Under the pieces are notes generated by a model, which was not told the origin of the DNA, searched no databases, and was given only the letters and a program-made list of their open reading frames with translations. A stretch of DNA of 64,000 nt from Cyanidiococcus yangmingshanensis (taxonomy: Eukaryota; Rhodophyta; Bangiophyceae; Cyanidiales; Cyanidiaceae), in NCBI GenBank assembly GCA_013995675.1, contig VWRR01000011.1, positions 372,001 through 436,000 of the forward strand, read 5' to 3'. A program made the position numbers and the translations under genes. Shown piece after piece: positions 52,556 through 62,350 of the stretch; position 1 is the first letter of the stretch; every line of letters starts with the position of its first letter.

Positions 52556-54181
52556 TCACCCTGGTCCGTTCTGTGTAGCGAGACGCAATGCGAGTTCTCG
52601 CAGCGCAGCCTCAAGAAAGCGCGCTAGGTCCGCATACGTTACAATCAGGCGCGATCGACCATCCCTCGACTCGAGCAGGATACGCTCCTCAGTGCCCGCA
52701 TTCAGACGACGCAACTCGTCTCGAACCCGCTCCAAATCCAGCTCAGTGTCATGAAACACTCGATCACGAAACAATTTCAGGAGATATCGATCGCCAATCT
52801 CAGACCATTGTGGATCGCCAGCCAGATCTGTGCGTTCAGTGACGAAAGCCAGCTTCGTTCCAACCACGAACAAGTTTCCGTCCGATGAGGCATCCTGTGC
52901 GATCGTCTCCATCAAGTCTCCGTGACTCAGCGCGAGATCGTACGATCGCCACAAGCGCATGGTCAAAAGGCGATTCCAGCCTTCCGACGAGATTTGCGAC
53001 GGATTCGCAAGACAGTGCAGAAACCGTTCCACGTCCGGCGAGTAAGCAGTGCGAATCGTCTCTAGCGCTGCTTGTAGGTCCCGCACACTACCGCTGCGCA
53101 CAGCGCGCGGGTTTGAGCGCGCCGCCAGCGCCAATAACAGCTCGCTCAGCGCGATCCAGTCCTGTCTTTGGTATTCGCCGATTTTGCTCAGCAAGATATC
53201 CTCATCATCGGGATCGAATGCCGCAGCGATACCGATTTTGTTGAGTTTCAAACGATTCGGTGACACAACCAGCACATGATGTGCTCCAATGGCTCCGTAT
53301 GCACACAGACGATATTGCTCGTGCAGCGCCTGTACGGCTGACACCAACTGCAGCGCAAGGACCCAGAAAAACTCCTCTGGTAGAATTGACGTGTCGCCAT
53401 GCAAGTAATATTCGTGCATGGTCTTGGCGGTTGGATACATGTCGTAAACAAAGACAAGCTCCAGATCGCTTGGATGTCCGCCGGCTCTGCGACCGTTCTC
53501 CGACATCGCTGCGTCTGCACCGGCAACGGCTAGATGCCTACTCAAGTCGAGTGCAGCGAACGCCCCAGTCGTGAAGGCTGCCTGCAGCCTGACGATGTTC
53601 GGATGGATGACTGCGTTGTAGTTTCGAAATGCACGTACGACGTTATCAGAACGAGCGAGCATTGGACCAAGATAGCGCCGAAGAGCATAGGGTCGTCCGT
53701 CCTCGGCGGAGATTGCTTTGTATACAGTCGCTGTTGCAGAAGCATTTGAAGTTGACTCCAGAGGTAGGAGGCTGTGATACTGGTTAACGTTGAAAGGCAA
53801 ACCACTCGCTGGATTCCGGAGACTTCGGGCGACCAGGTCGCTTCCAGCGCGCCAGCGCTCTCGATAATCGCCTTCCAGGAAGATCGTCAGCAGATTTGTC
53901 TCCGAGCTCCCGCTACGAGGCTTTCGTACGTTCTTGTTTGCGCTGGCTGTTCTCGTGCCTCGCTCCTCCAACGCCGTGGATGCACTCTGGGGCCCCAGGT
54001 TGGGCGCCGTCAAGTTAACGCTGGAAGGCGAAAGCGCTGCCAGAGGCGTCTCGACCGAAGCGACCCCTGGGGCCCCAGCGCAGCTGGGCACAAACTCCTC
54101 TGCGTTTACTGCCTCTGCTAGATCGCTTTTGACGGCAGCATGCATCCCTGAAAGGCGGTCTCCGGAGCTCTTATCTGGCAT
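52556..54181 (-). CDS. PAN3: PAN3 regulatory subunit of the PAN2-PAN3 deadenylase
   Basis: PAN3 is a pseudokinase that recruits the PAN2 nuclease to mRNA poly(A). The 541-residue product from ATG 54181 (MPDKSSGDRLSGMHAAVKSD) has a disordered N-terminus of about 115 residues, then NQYHSLLPLESTS. The pseudokinase follows with YALRRYLGP, HPNIVRLQAAFTTGAFA, LVFVYDMYPTAKTMHEYYLH, EEFFWVLALQLVSAVQALHE and LSKIGEYQRQDWIALSELLL. The coiled coil and C-terminal knob have YLLKLFRDRVFHDTELDLER, LNAGTEERILLESRDGRSRL and IVTYADLARFLE, which is the strongest family signature. The N-terminal CCCH zinc finger of animal and fungal PAN3 is not present. Divergent from WDR55. Confidence 0.88.
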   Translation of the reverse strand: MPDKSSGDRLSGMHAAVKSDLAEAVNAEEFVPSCAGAPGVASVETPLAALSPSSVNLTAPNLGPQSASTALEERGTRTASANKNVRKPRSGSSETNLLTIFLEGDYRERWRAGSDLVARSLRNPASGLPFNVNQYHSLLPLESTSNASATATVYKAISAEDGRPYALRRYLGPMLARSDNVVRAFRNYNAVIHPNIVRLQAAFTTGAFAALDLSRHLAVAGADAAMSENGRRAGGHPSDLELVFVYDMYPTAKTMHEYYLHGDTSILPEEFFWVLALQLVSAVQALHEQYRLCAYGAIGAHHVLVVSPNRLKLNKIGIAAAFDPDDEDILLSKIGEYQRQDWIALSELLLALAARSNPRAVRSGSVRDLQAALETIRTAYSPDVERFLHCLANPSQISSEGWNRLLTMRLWRSYDLALSHGDLMETIAQDASSDGNLFVVGTKLAFVTERTDLAGDPQWSEIGDRYLLKLFRDRVFHDTELDLERVRDELRRLNAGTEERILLESRDGRSRLIVTYADLARFLEAALRELALRLATQNGPG

Positions 54182-54592
54182 CCAGCTCCACAGGACCAAC
54201 CACTTTTAATCAAGTGCTCATCAACTGATCCAGGAGCCTTGTGAAACACAGCTGCGGCCTGCTGGATTTGCGAAATTTTGGAAGCTACGGTCTGCGCATC
54301 TCCAGATGGCGGAAGAGCCGTCTCCGCGAGGCCAACCTCGTGAGAGCTCGGATGCAGATGCGGTATACTGAGTCAAACGCTTCATCGACAATGCTAACAA
54401 CGTTGCTACCTGGATCAATCAGTACTCGTCTCTGGATCCGAGAAAGGCTTGTGGTCTCAGAATGCATTGGTCGAGTGTGGAAGGCGCAAGGAATGCAGCT
54501 TCTTCATCGATTCAATCGCGGGTTTTTGAAACTACTCGTTGTGAGCTTGCAGTGGCGAGAATACTCCTAGCAACCACCGTGCCAGATGGAAC
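54182..54592. other. Divergent promoter region of PAN3 and WDR55
   Basis: 411 bases separate the two start codons. No further gene was recognised. Confidence 0.5.
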
Positions 54593-56146
54593 ATGGATTC
54601 GGCATCACCAGAACCATCGTTTTCTTCTGGGCGTAAGGAGCCACAAAGAACATGGAGCTGGGGACCGGCGCCGACGCGTTTGCGTCGAACCGGCTTTTTC
54701 ACTGGCGGAGGCAAGCGACTGCAACGAACAGGACTTAAAGACTCTGCTGCTGTTGCGGTTCAGCTAAAAAGCCAAAGTCTTGCGCTCGGTGCTCTTTCCA
54801 AGTCAAACTATTGCGTTTGGTTTTGGCAAATCGTTCTTGGCGGAAAGAGAAAACCCGTTTCTTATTCAGAGAGCGTTTTCGTGCTCGTCGATGCGGCCCG
54901 CACAGAGGGTATCGAGAGTATGACTGCGGCGAGCACGTTGCGCTTTGAGTCTGAACGCTTCAAGGAACTCGTTTGCGACGAAGCTTGCACGGATGTGTGT
55001 TTCGTGGCGAGCGATTCGCTTCTGCTCGCTGGCCTGATTGACGGCAGCGCCTGCGTTTGGCAGGCGTCGAGCGGTGAGCGCTTATGGACGTGCGCCCTCC
55101 CTGCGCATGGGAACGCTTCGATCCGAGTTTGCACTGCGGACTCGCGACAGAACGCACCAGTGGTAGGATTTTCTAATGGGGTTGTGTCGATCTTGGATAT
55201 AGAGCTAGCTCGCTTCACTTGGAGCATGCAGCTTGGCCGGAAACGAGTCACCGATGGCATTAGTGCCGCTGCGTTTATCCCAGTCGGACTGGCGGGAGGT
55301 TCTCATGCCGCCAACGTCCTCGCTTGCGGCACCGACATCGGTGCGGTGTACTTTGTTGACACAAGACAGTCTGGAGCGTCGAATCCAGTTCTCTCCTTTC
55401 ACAAACAGAATGACTACATTGCGGACCTCTGCTCGACAAATTGCTCTGGCCAGCCTGCCACGCCCGACGGATGTTTGCTGTGTGCATCCGGCGATGGCTC
55501 GTTGGCAGTCTACGATTGCCGACTCGGCAGCGACGGCATACAAGGGACAGTGCGGGCGCTCTGCACAGCCTCCAACGATGAGCTCCTAGCGGTGGCTGTG
55601 CTGGACCGCGAACAGCGGGTCGTATGTGGCACCCAACGAGGCTTTCTGGATGTTGTGCGGTGGGGCAGATGGGATCGCTTAGCTTATCGTCTCCGAGTAC
55701 ACCCAACGACCGTGAATGCTCTCCTGCCTCTGGACGCGAACAGGGTTCTAACCGGTGCCGACGACGGCATGATCCGCCTCGTACCGATTCATCCAAAAGC
55801 GATTGCAGAAATCGTGGGAGAGAGCTTTGAATGCATGCCCATCGAGGCGCTATCTGCAAGCGCTACCAACCAGCTAGTCGCTTGTTGTGGTCACTCCGAG
55901 GTGATCCGCGTGTGGAATCTTGAGGGAACCACGCAGACGGAAACCGATGAAAGCGAGGAAACCGATGAGCATGCAGGGGCGTGTGACTTTGATGATGCCA
56001 TTGAGGAGGCATCAGCAGCAGGATCCAAGTCGAGTAGCAAGCATGCACTGGAAACGACAAGGAGTGGACCTCAACCCGTTCATAACAGCCGAAGAGCGCG
56101 GAAACGTTCAGCTGCGTCGGACTCGTTTTTCAGTGAACTGCTCTAA
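54593..56146 (+). CDS. WDR55: WDR55/Jip5-like WD40 protein (ribosome biogenesis)
   Basis: WDR55 and yeast Jip5 are nucleolar WD40 proteins involved in rRNA processing. The 517-residue product has a basic N-terminus and seven-bladed propeller elements. Diagnostic stretches are NDYIADLCSTNCSGQ, LLCASGDGSLAVYDCRLG, SNDELLAVAVLDREQRVVCG, TQRGFLDVVRWGRWDRLAYR and HPTTVNALLPLDANRVLTGA. The end of the propeller reads DDGMIRLVPIHPKAI and HSEVIRVWNLEG. The WGxWxD-like and HPxxVDALLxLD motifs are specific to this family. The tail is acidic then basic, with RRARKRSAASDSFFSELL at the end (Jip5 proteins often end with a similar basic FFxxL motif). Frame clean. Confidence 0.85.
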   Translation: MDSASPEPSFSSGRKEPQRTWSWGPAPTRLRRTGFFTGGGKRLQRTGLKDSAAVAVQLKSQSLALGALSKSNYCVWFWQIVLGGKRKPVSYSESVFVLVDAARTEGIESMTAASTLRFESERFKELVCDEACTDVCFVASDSLLLAGLIDGSACVWQASSGERLWTCALPAHGNASIRVCTADSRQNAPVVGFSNGVVSILDIELARFTWSMQLGRKRVTDGISAAAFIPVGLAGGSHAANVLACGTDIGAVYFVDTRQSGASNPVLSFHKQNDYIADLCSTNCSGQPATPDGCLLCASGDGSLAVYDCRLGSDGIQGTVRALCTASNDELLAVAVLDREQRVVCGTQRGFLDVVRWGRWDRLAYRLRVHPTTVNALLPLDANRVLTGADDGMIRLVPIHPKAIAEIVGESFECMPIEALSASATNQLVACCGHSEVIRVWNLEGTTQTETDESEETDEHAGACDFDDAIEEASAAGSKSSSKHALETTRSGPQPVHNSRRARKRSAASDSFFSELL

Positions 56147-56317
56147 AGCAGCAGTGTCAATACTTGGATGGTAGTCTCTGAATCATATTTGAACAGGAAC
56201 AACTAGAAGCGAAGAGGAGAACGGAAGGTTGCCGCAGCGATGCAACGAATGCCCGCGCGACCTGCTAGGAGAGGCACACAGAACGCAGCATGTCCCGTAG
56301 CTGCCCAAAATTCCTTC
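56147..56317. other. Spacer before duplicated segment copy B
   Basis: Only 171 bases separate the WDR55 stop from the duplicated segment. Nothing recognised. Confidence 0.5.
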
Positions 56318-56629
56318 GTTTTCGTCGCCAGAATTTCACAAGGATGCAACGTATCCTCCGCAGTGCATTGCTAGGGAGGCTCAACCCTTCGACACGATCC
56401 TGTTTCCTCGACTGTCCGGAAAAGAGACCAGGGACACCCTTGTGGTTCCGCAAACTTCAGATCAAAAGCCAGCCTCTCGCTGCAGTTGTTGGTGCTGTCG
56501 TTGTGGAAGGCTCCATCCCCGGGGACGCAACGCTATCTATGCACACGCCGAGAAGCCAGCACCTCTTCCTTTTCGAGCGACGCACCATCCATGGTTCTCG
56601 GCACTGCGCAGACACCCATGCTCACTCCA

Positions 56630-56659
56630 GCTTTGCCTCATCCAGTCATGAGACAAAGC
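56630..56659. other. Inverted repeat in copy B (one mismatch)
   Basis: Same as the copy A hairpin, but the left arm reads GCTTTGCCTCAT, leaving an unpaired C opposite A. Confidence 0.65.
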
Positions 56660-56888
56660 GTAGCGCTAGGCTCGCTCATACGCTCGTCTATATGAGCATA
56701 TCCAGGGAGGACATCCAGAGAGGGGGCACCTACCGGGGATATCAGCGCGCGGCGATCTCCCCTCGAGGGATCGCTGGCAGAGCCAAGCACCACCTAGGAC
56801 GCGTGTGGTTGCATAGACGCGCCCTTACCATGTTGCATTATCGACCTGGAATCTAACGGAACGAAACAAAACAGGATGGAACCACTCG

Positions 56889-57053
56889 ATTGCATAGGAA
56901 TGAAATGAGATCTTATATACCATACTATTCGGAAACTCCAAAGTAACGAATCGATTGCATAGGAACGAAATGAGATCTTATATACCATACTATTCGGAAA
57001 CTCCAAAATAACGAATCGATTGCATAGGAACGAAATGAGATCTCATAAACCAC
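56889..57053. repeat. Three tandem 65-bp units, copy B
   Basis: Units start at 56889, 56954 and 57019 with the same 65-base period as copy A. In this copy the first two units have gagatcttat in place of gagatctcat, breaking the palindrome there. Confidence 0.9.
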
Positions 57054-57339
57054 ATCATCGGAGATCCGACCCAGAGCAACCCTATAGTGAGCGTGTTGGA
57101 CGACCCCGGCGGCTCAGCGACTCGGAACACACCTGACACGCTGGCACAAAGACCAGGTACGCGACACCGGTGCACAGAGCGCTCTGGGGAAAGCGGTTTA
57201 CAGTGAGGGGCGTGCCTCCCTAGACTCGCGACTTGGGTGTTTGTTTGCAGTGGTGCACCTGCTGTGATGAGGCGGCTGCGGAGGCCTGCAAACGGCTAGA
57301 GTAAGCTGTGGCAGGGTCGACCCGAGTCGTGCGCCCCCG

Positions 57340-58335
57340 ATGAACAGCGGGTGTGTTGTTCGCGTTGGTGTGTGTGCGATGCCGAAGAAGGTGCACTCGG
57401 AGCCGATGCGCAAGATCCTCGGCGAACTGGTGTCGAGTGGAGTGGGGTCTTTTTGTCTGGTTTTCTTTGAGTCGAGGACGCTTTTCGAGCAGCCGGTGCA
57501 GGAGTGGCCTCTCTGCGACGCGTTGATTGCGTTTTACTCGGAGGGTTTTCCGCTCGAACGGGTAGTTGCGTACGCGGAGCTGCGTCGTCCGTACTGCCTG
57601 AACTCGCTCCGCGAGCAGCAGACGCTCCTTGACCGCGCGAAAGTGTACCAGGTTTTGGTGCGTCACCAGGTGCCGGTGCCGCGGCACGTCGTGGTTCGAC
57701 ACCAGGACGGGTGGGCGTGCGACTCGCGCTTCCTGGAGCACGACGACTACATTGAGTGGGACGGAGTGCGCCTCTACAAGCCTTTTGTGGAGAAACCCGT
57801 TGATGCCGAGGACCACCGTGTCTGCATCTACTACGCCAAGCCGCTGTACGGATGCCGGCGACTGTTTCGCAAGACGGCGAGCCTGAGCTCTGTCTTTGAT
57901 CCTGAGTGCCGTCGCGTGCGTCGCTGCGGTTCATTTATCTACGAGGAGTTTATTCCGAGCGAGCACCAGAGCGATATCAAGGTTTATGCTGTGGGCCCTG
58001 AGTACGCCTATGCGGAACGCCGCAAGTCGCCTGTTGTGGATGGCATCGTGGAGCGCAATACGGTTGGGAAGGAGGTGCGCTTCCCCGTGGAACTGACTGC
58101 TGCGGAGCGCCGCGTGGCAGCGACGATCACGACGGCGTTTGGGCAATTTGTTTGCGGCTTTGACTTGATTCGCCACGCTGACGGGAGCTCGTTCTATGTG
58201 AATGATGTGAATGGTTTTAGTTTTGTGAAGGGCTCTGAGGCCTACTATCGTTCGTGTGGGCGCATTTTGGCGGATCATTTGGCACGCGAATGCCTGGGTC
58301 GCTCACGTTTGGGGGATGGCCCTCCTGGCGTCTGA
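57340..58335 (+). CDS. VIP1: Diphosphoinositol pentakisphosphate kinase, kinase-only VIP1 (copy B)
   Basis: The 331-residue product is identical to copy A through GDGPPGV. Copy B then stops because one C is missing compared with copy A (ggcgtctgac against ggcgtcctgac). All ATP-grasp motifs are present: KPFVEKPVDAEDHRVCIYY, GSFIYEEFIPSE, RKSPVVDGIVERN, NDVNGFSFVKGS. The histidine-phosphatase domain is absent here too. Because the private tail of copy A has no family counterpart, the copy B end is probably closer to the ancestral one. The next gene, lumazine synthase, is convergent. Confidence 0.9.
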   Translation: MNSGCVVRVGVCAMPKKVHSEPMRKILGELVSSGVGSFCLVFFESRTLFEQPVQEWPLCDALIAFYSEGFPLERVVAYAELRRPYCLNSLREQQTLLDRAKVYQVLVRHQVPVPRHVVVRHQDGWACDSRFLEHDDYIEWDGVRLYKPFVEKPVDAEDHRVCIYYAKPLYGCRRLFRKTASLSSVFDPECRRVRRCGSFIYEEFIPSEHQSDIKVYAVGPEYAYAERRKSPVVDGIVERNTVGKEVRFPVELTAAERRVAATITTAFGQFVCGFDLIRHADGSSFYVNDVNGFSFVKGSEAYYRSCGRILADHLARECLGRSRLGDGPPGV

Positions 58336-59279
58336 CACGGCCGACCGGTGCATGGGTCAGTGTCGTGCCGGTGCTGTCTCGTGGCAGTCGATGGCCGGAG
58401 AAAGACGCTCATCGACAAGCAATTCATGGATGCTGGAATCATTGAGACACTGCACAGTGATGAATCGCGGAACAGAATATGTGAGGAGATATCAGAATGG
58501 TGGTGGTGGCTGCTTCTACAACCACGTCGACTCCACATTCGAGCGATCTCATGAACGATTTCACATCTCAAAAGCAGCTCACCGAAACGCCGTACCAGGT
58601 CTCTAGTCCTTCTATGGAATATAGAGATCTAAGGCCGCCTAGCGACGCTAGGAACACGCGTCAAGATAAAAACAATATTGAAGGATGTGCCAAACGCGCG
58701 ATACGCAACGAACTGTCAGATATCGTATTGGAGCCATCCAGCTTTCGGTTGCTCGAGTTCAGCATTCTCTGATACACAATCTTCACGGCGATTTTACGCA
58801 ATTAGGGAGTTGCTTGCAATTCAGTCCAAACGACTTAGACGCGACTCCTAAGGCCCCCATGACGCTGGACGGCATTGGCTCCCAAATGATAGAAAGCTGA
58901 CACCACTGAGCACATGATGCTACTAGGCGAATGAACGAACAATCGGTCGATTATCCATCTATACGCCTTGAGTCAGGCTCAACAATTGGTCCGGAGCAAG
59001 CTCCACTCTTATTCCAGACTCGCGATGCACTAGCTCCGCACCTTTGCCCAACGAGGTCCTCCCAAACTAAACGAATCGCCATCTCTGTTTTCATCTTGGC
59101 GAAGATCGAGCATCCCATCGTAACGTTAAGGAACACTTGTCCAACACGAATGCTCAGATGGTTCTCTCTTCGCGGTGCGCCCCGATAGGGTTCACGCACC
59201 CTCGAATCGATCGGCAGCGGTGTTCTCGATCCCCTTCCTTCCTACCTGCCTCCCATGTCCGCTACACATTCCCTCTCAC
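58336..59279. other. Convergent spacer between VIP1-B and lumazine synthase
   Basis: After 58390 the sequence is private to copy B. No gene was recognised in this stretch. Confidence 0.5.
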
Positions 59280-59990
59280 TCAAAAGAGCAGCTTCTTACT
59301 TTCTTTGCCGGCGGGCCGCTTGCCCTGCATAACGTTTCGAACGACACCCATTTCGACAGCGGTTTTGGCCCATTCTACTCCCAGATTGGCCGATCCAATC
59401 GCCCGAGCACGCGCTTGCTCCTCATTGAGGCAGGTGAGAACACCGAAAATAATCGGTACAGCGGTGGTCATCTGGAGTTGCATGATCGCGGCGCTCGCCT
59501 TGTCCGCAATGATATCGAAATGTGTTGTCTCACCCTTGATTAAACATCCTAGACATATCACCGAGTCAACCCGTTGAGTTTCGATCATCAGCCGTGCAGC
59601 AAGAGGTAGCTCGAACGCTCCCGGCACCTCCAGTTCAACCACATTGTCTGGTGCAACCTTGCATTCCTTAAGGGTCTTTTTTGCGCCCTCCAAAAGCGAT
59701 GCTGTTATCTCCTCGTTCCACCGGGAGCGAATCACACCGACACGAAGTTCCGATCCATCGAGCGTATCCGAAAAAGTGACCTTCCGCAACGCACAACTGA
59801 CTTGCAACGCACTGAACCTTCTCTTTCGACAGTTTCGCCGTGTCTGCAACAAAGCTCCTTGAGACCAACCTCCACTTCGAGCACGATCCCGCCCTTGATA
59901 ACAACTCCGCGGAGAAGAGGACGTCGCCTGCAGCGTCGAGCCTGCCGGCCCGGCCAGACCGCAACAAAAGCCTGAAACGGGCAAAAACAT
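59280..59990 (-). CDS. RIBH: 6,7-dimethyl-8-ribityllumazine synthase, plastid type
   Basis: The enzyme makes the riboflavin precursor lumazine from 5-amino-6-ribitylaminouracil and 3,4-dihydroxybutanone phosphate. The 236-residue product from ATG 59990 has a cysteine- and arginine-rich presequence of about 75 residues, then the complete synthase domain: LRVGVIRSRWNEEITASLLE, VVELEVPGAFELPLAARLMI, VICLGCLIKGETTHFDIIAD with the catalytic histidine, VPIIFGVLTCLNEEQARARA, and NLGVEWAKTAVEMGV. It is located between VIP1 and FabZ only in duplicated copy B; copy A has 435 unrelated bases here. Confidence 0.94.
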   Translation of the reverse strand: MFLPVSGFCCGLAGPAGSTLQATSSSPRSCYQGRDRARSGGWSQGALLQTRRNCRKRRFSALQVSCALRKVTFSDTLDGSELRVGVIRSRWNEEITASLLEGAKKTLKECKVAPDNVVELEVPGAFELPLAARLMIETQRVDSVICLGCLIKGETTHFDIIADKASAAIMQLQMTTAVPIIFGVLTCLNEEQARARAIGSANLGVEWAKTAVEMGVVRNVMQGKRPAGKESKKLLF

Positions 59991-60821
59991 CGTTCAACAA
60001 CTGTTTTCTGAGAGATTTACGGTGTTTTTCCAAAGCCCTTCAGCGAGGTATTGGTCGCGAACTCGCTAACCAGGGACGTTGCACTCGAAACAACCGATCC
60101 AGTGATCGAATCGTGCTCGCGTGGCGGCTCGCTCGTGTCGACACAATCGGGTGCACGAGTGCGCGTGTCGTTCGATGGACATCCATTGTGGGTTGTTGCA
60201 CCGATGAACAAGTTCCAGTACGGACATGAGTGCACCTCCATGAACAATGGTCGCGATTCAGATTTCGTAGTGATCACCGCGTTGCCCTGTTCATTGGCAT
60301 GTTGAATGATTCAGGCGAGTCATGGCTCGCGAACAACCGGCTCGAACAAGTTCCCCTACGGAACTGCGAAAGCATCTGTGCCCGCAATGAGCGCGTCATA
60401 GCACACAAACAAGGTACAGCGAGACGCTCGCGCGACCGTGCGGATGCAGCAGAGACACCACTGCGGCACCAGCAATCGGCGCTGTATCGCGATCGCCTGG
60501 AACGAGTCTGGATCCATATGTGAAAGCTCGTTTCCCAAAGCCCACGATAAATTCCTACTTTACGATCAAATCAACACGAGTCGACAAGGGCCAATTCGTT
60601 CTCGATGCCCACACAACGATTGCCGAGACCAGCACAGGACGCAGCTCGCGCGCACGCCCCGGCTATGTGCCGTCTCCGCGGACCACGCGCCGCGCCGATA
60701 CAGGGGCAGCCGGACCCGCGTAGCGCGCTCGTATGGGTCTGCTCGACGCGAGACGCTGCTACTGCTACTGCAACTACTGTAATCACCGTAGCTAGTGTCA
60801 CCACCAGCATCCTGACCACAC
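59991..60821. other. Region between lumazine synthase and FabZ-B
   Basis: Up to 60280 the sequence is private to copy B and should hold the lumazine synthase promoter; after that it is duplicated block 2. No other gene was recognised. Confidence 0.5.
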
Positions 60822-61646
60822 TCACTTGGAACATGCAAAAGTCATGTCGGCCTCGACAACAAGATCGCCGTCAACGTAACCACGACCGCGACACTTGGCG
60901 ATCCCGAATCGCTTGCGGAGCGCCACCACTTCGCACTCCATCACCAGCACGTCGCCGGGTCGTACCGGCCGCCGCCACCGGAGGCCCTCCACAGATGCAA
61001 ACAGAAACATACTCCCGCTGCCTGTCTCCGACGGCTCCAGCAGCATCAGGCCGCAGCACTGTGCCAGCGCCTCAAGCTGCAGCACCCCAGGCATAATCCT
61101 CTTCGACGGGAAGTGACCCTGGAAATACTGCTCGTTGTAGCTCACGTTCTTCACCGCCACGACGCGCTCCTCGTGCACATATTCCAAAACCTTGTCAACA
61201 AGCAGAAACGGGTACCGGTGCGGGAGCACCCGCTCAATCGCTTCCGCGTCCAGAACAGCCGCCGGCAGCGATACGCTCCGGGATAGCTCGCCAGCCTCTA
61301 GGCGCAACGACGTCGGCAGCGACGACGGCACGCCAGTGGCCGTTCGCGCGTCACCGTTTGGTCCAGACGGCCCTAGGCACGCTCGGGGACCACTCCAGCA
61401 ACCAGGACGACGCTGCAGCAACCCGTGACGCGACGACTGCACAGGACACGGCCGGCGCCTTTGGTGCAGCGTCAGCGGCAGCCGCTGTTGTTGTTGTTGT
61501 TGTTCTTGCTGTCGCTCCGGCTCGCGTTGCCCCCGACCGACCCGCCGCGACGCGGTGACGCCACCAGTGCACCTGCTCTCGTCACGTTCGCGTGTCCAGC
61601 TGCATCCAGCCGTACGAAAAAGTGCACTCCCTGGGCCAACAAACAT
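60822..61646 (-). CDS. FabZ: 3-hydroxyacyl-[acyl-carrier-protein] dehydratase, plastid type (copy B)
   Basis: The 274-residue product from ATG 61646 (MFVGPGSALFRTAGCSWTRE) has the same catalytic domain as copy A, including IERVLPHRYPFLLVDKV and LEALAQCCGLMLL. Differences are confined to the presumed transit peptide: V for A at residue 3, R for Q after TAS, QQEQQQQQQ instead of 11 glutamines, and P/Q changes in RRRPC(P/S)V(Q/L)SSRH. The unchanged domain against a changing transit region suggests both copies are under selection. Confidence 0.9.
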   Translation of the reverse strand: MFVGPGSALFRTAGCSWTRERDESRCTGGVTASRRVGRGQREPERQQEQQQQQQRLPLTLHQRRRPCPVQSSRHGLLQRRPGCWSGPRACLGPSGPNGDARTATGVPSSLPTSLRLEAGELSRSVSLPAAVLDAEAIERVLPHRYPFLLVDKVLEYVHEERVVAVKNVSYNEQYFQGHFPSKRIMPGVLQLEALAQCCGLMLLEPSETGSGSMFLFASVEGLRWRRPVRPGDVLVMECEVVALRKRFGIAKCRGRGYVDGDLVVEADMTFACSK

Positions 61647-62350
61647 GGTTCGTGAGGCTCGCACTCCACAGCCGAGCCGTCTTGGTTGTACCCGGCGGCA
61701 CTGCCCTCGTTCAGAACAGCGTGCCTCTCTGCGCAACGCACACACGCACACGCACACGCACACGCACACGCACACGCACACGCACACGCACACGCATCGA
61801 TCGGAGCTTTTGCCATGCGTGGGTCGGAGCCCGTGCACGCGCGGCAGGCGTCCTGCCCATCGCTGCGTTCGATGATCCGCTGCACGCGCCGCGACGGACT
61901 CGCGCAACGCAGCGGGCGAGCGGCCCCTTCCGAATTGGATTGTGGCGAGCATGCTGGTGTCGATGCAGTGGTGGATGGTGCATTCGGTGTTCACAGACGA
62001 CGATAGCAGCGAGCATCAAGACCAGGAGAATGAGCTTTGAGAGAGAGGACAGGTCGTAGGGTTTCGGGTATCTTTCGTGGGTTATTCGTTCTTGTCGCAG
62101 ACAAGCAGGCGACGTTGGTCTCGCCTGTCCATCACGTTCAGTGCAGCACGCATGGTGGCGATCGTGTCTAGAGACTTGCGCGAGGCGAGCGGGTCACAGC
62201 TATGCGCGCTCGCTGCGCAGACGCTAGCGCGATCGAGTCTAGACGTCTTGTCTCGAGTCTAGTGCCCGCGACCGGACGTCAGTGCGATGCCTGGTTGCTC
62301 GCAGATGCCGTGTCGTTTCCCGATGTCGAGCGCAGAGAGCTCTTGCTCCG
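61647..62350. other. Upstream region of FabZ-B, 3' of ctpA
   Basis: Contains the GCACAC array and a 71-base stretch private to copy B. No gene was recognised. Confidence 0.5.
61737..61797. repeat. GCACAC microsatellite upstream of FabZ-B
   Basis: About 61 bases of (GCACAC)n, half the length of the copy A array, at the same distance from the FabZ start. Confidence 0.95.

Larger units (their letters stand above)
56318..58390. repeat. Duplicated segment copy B, block 1 (VIP1 side)
   Basis: Counterpart of 5070-7144, direct orientation, 51.2 kb downstream. It includes the hairpin region, the 65-base tandem repeats and VIP1. The VIP1 tract is base-identical to copy A as far as I can read, since translations in all frames over about 57296-58278 agree. 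Confidence 0.95.
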
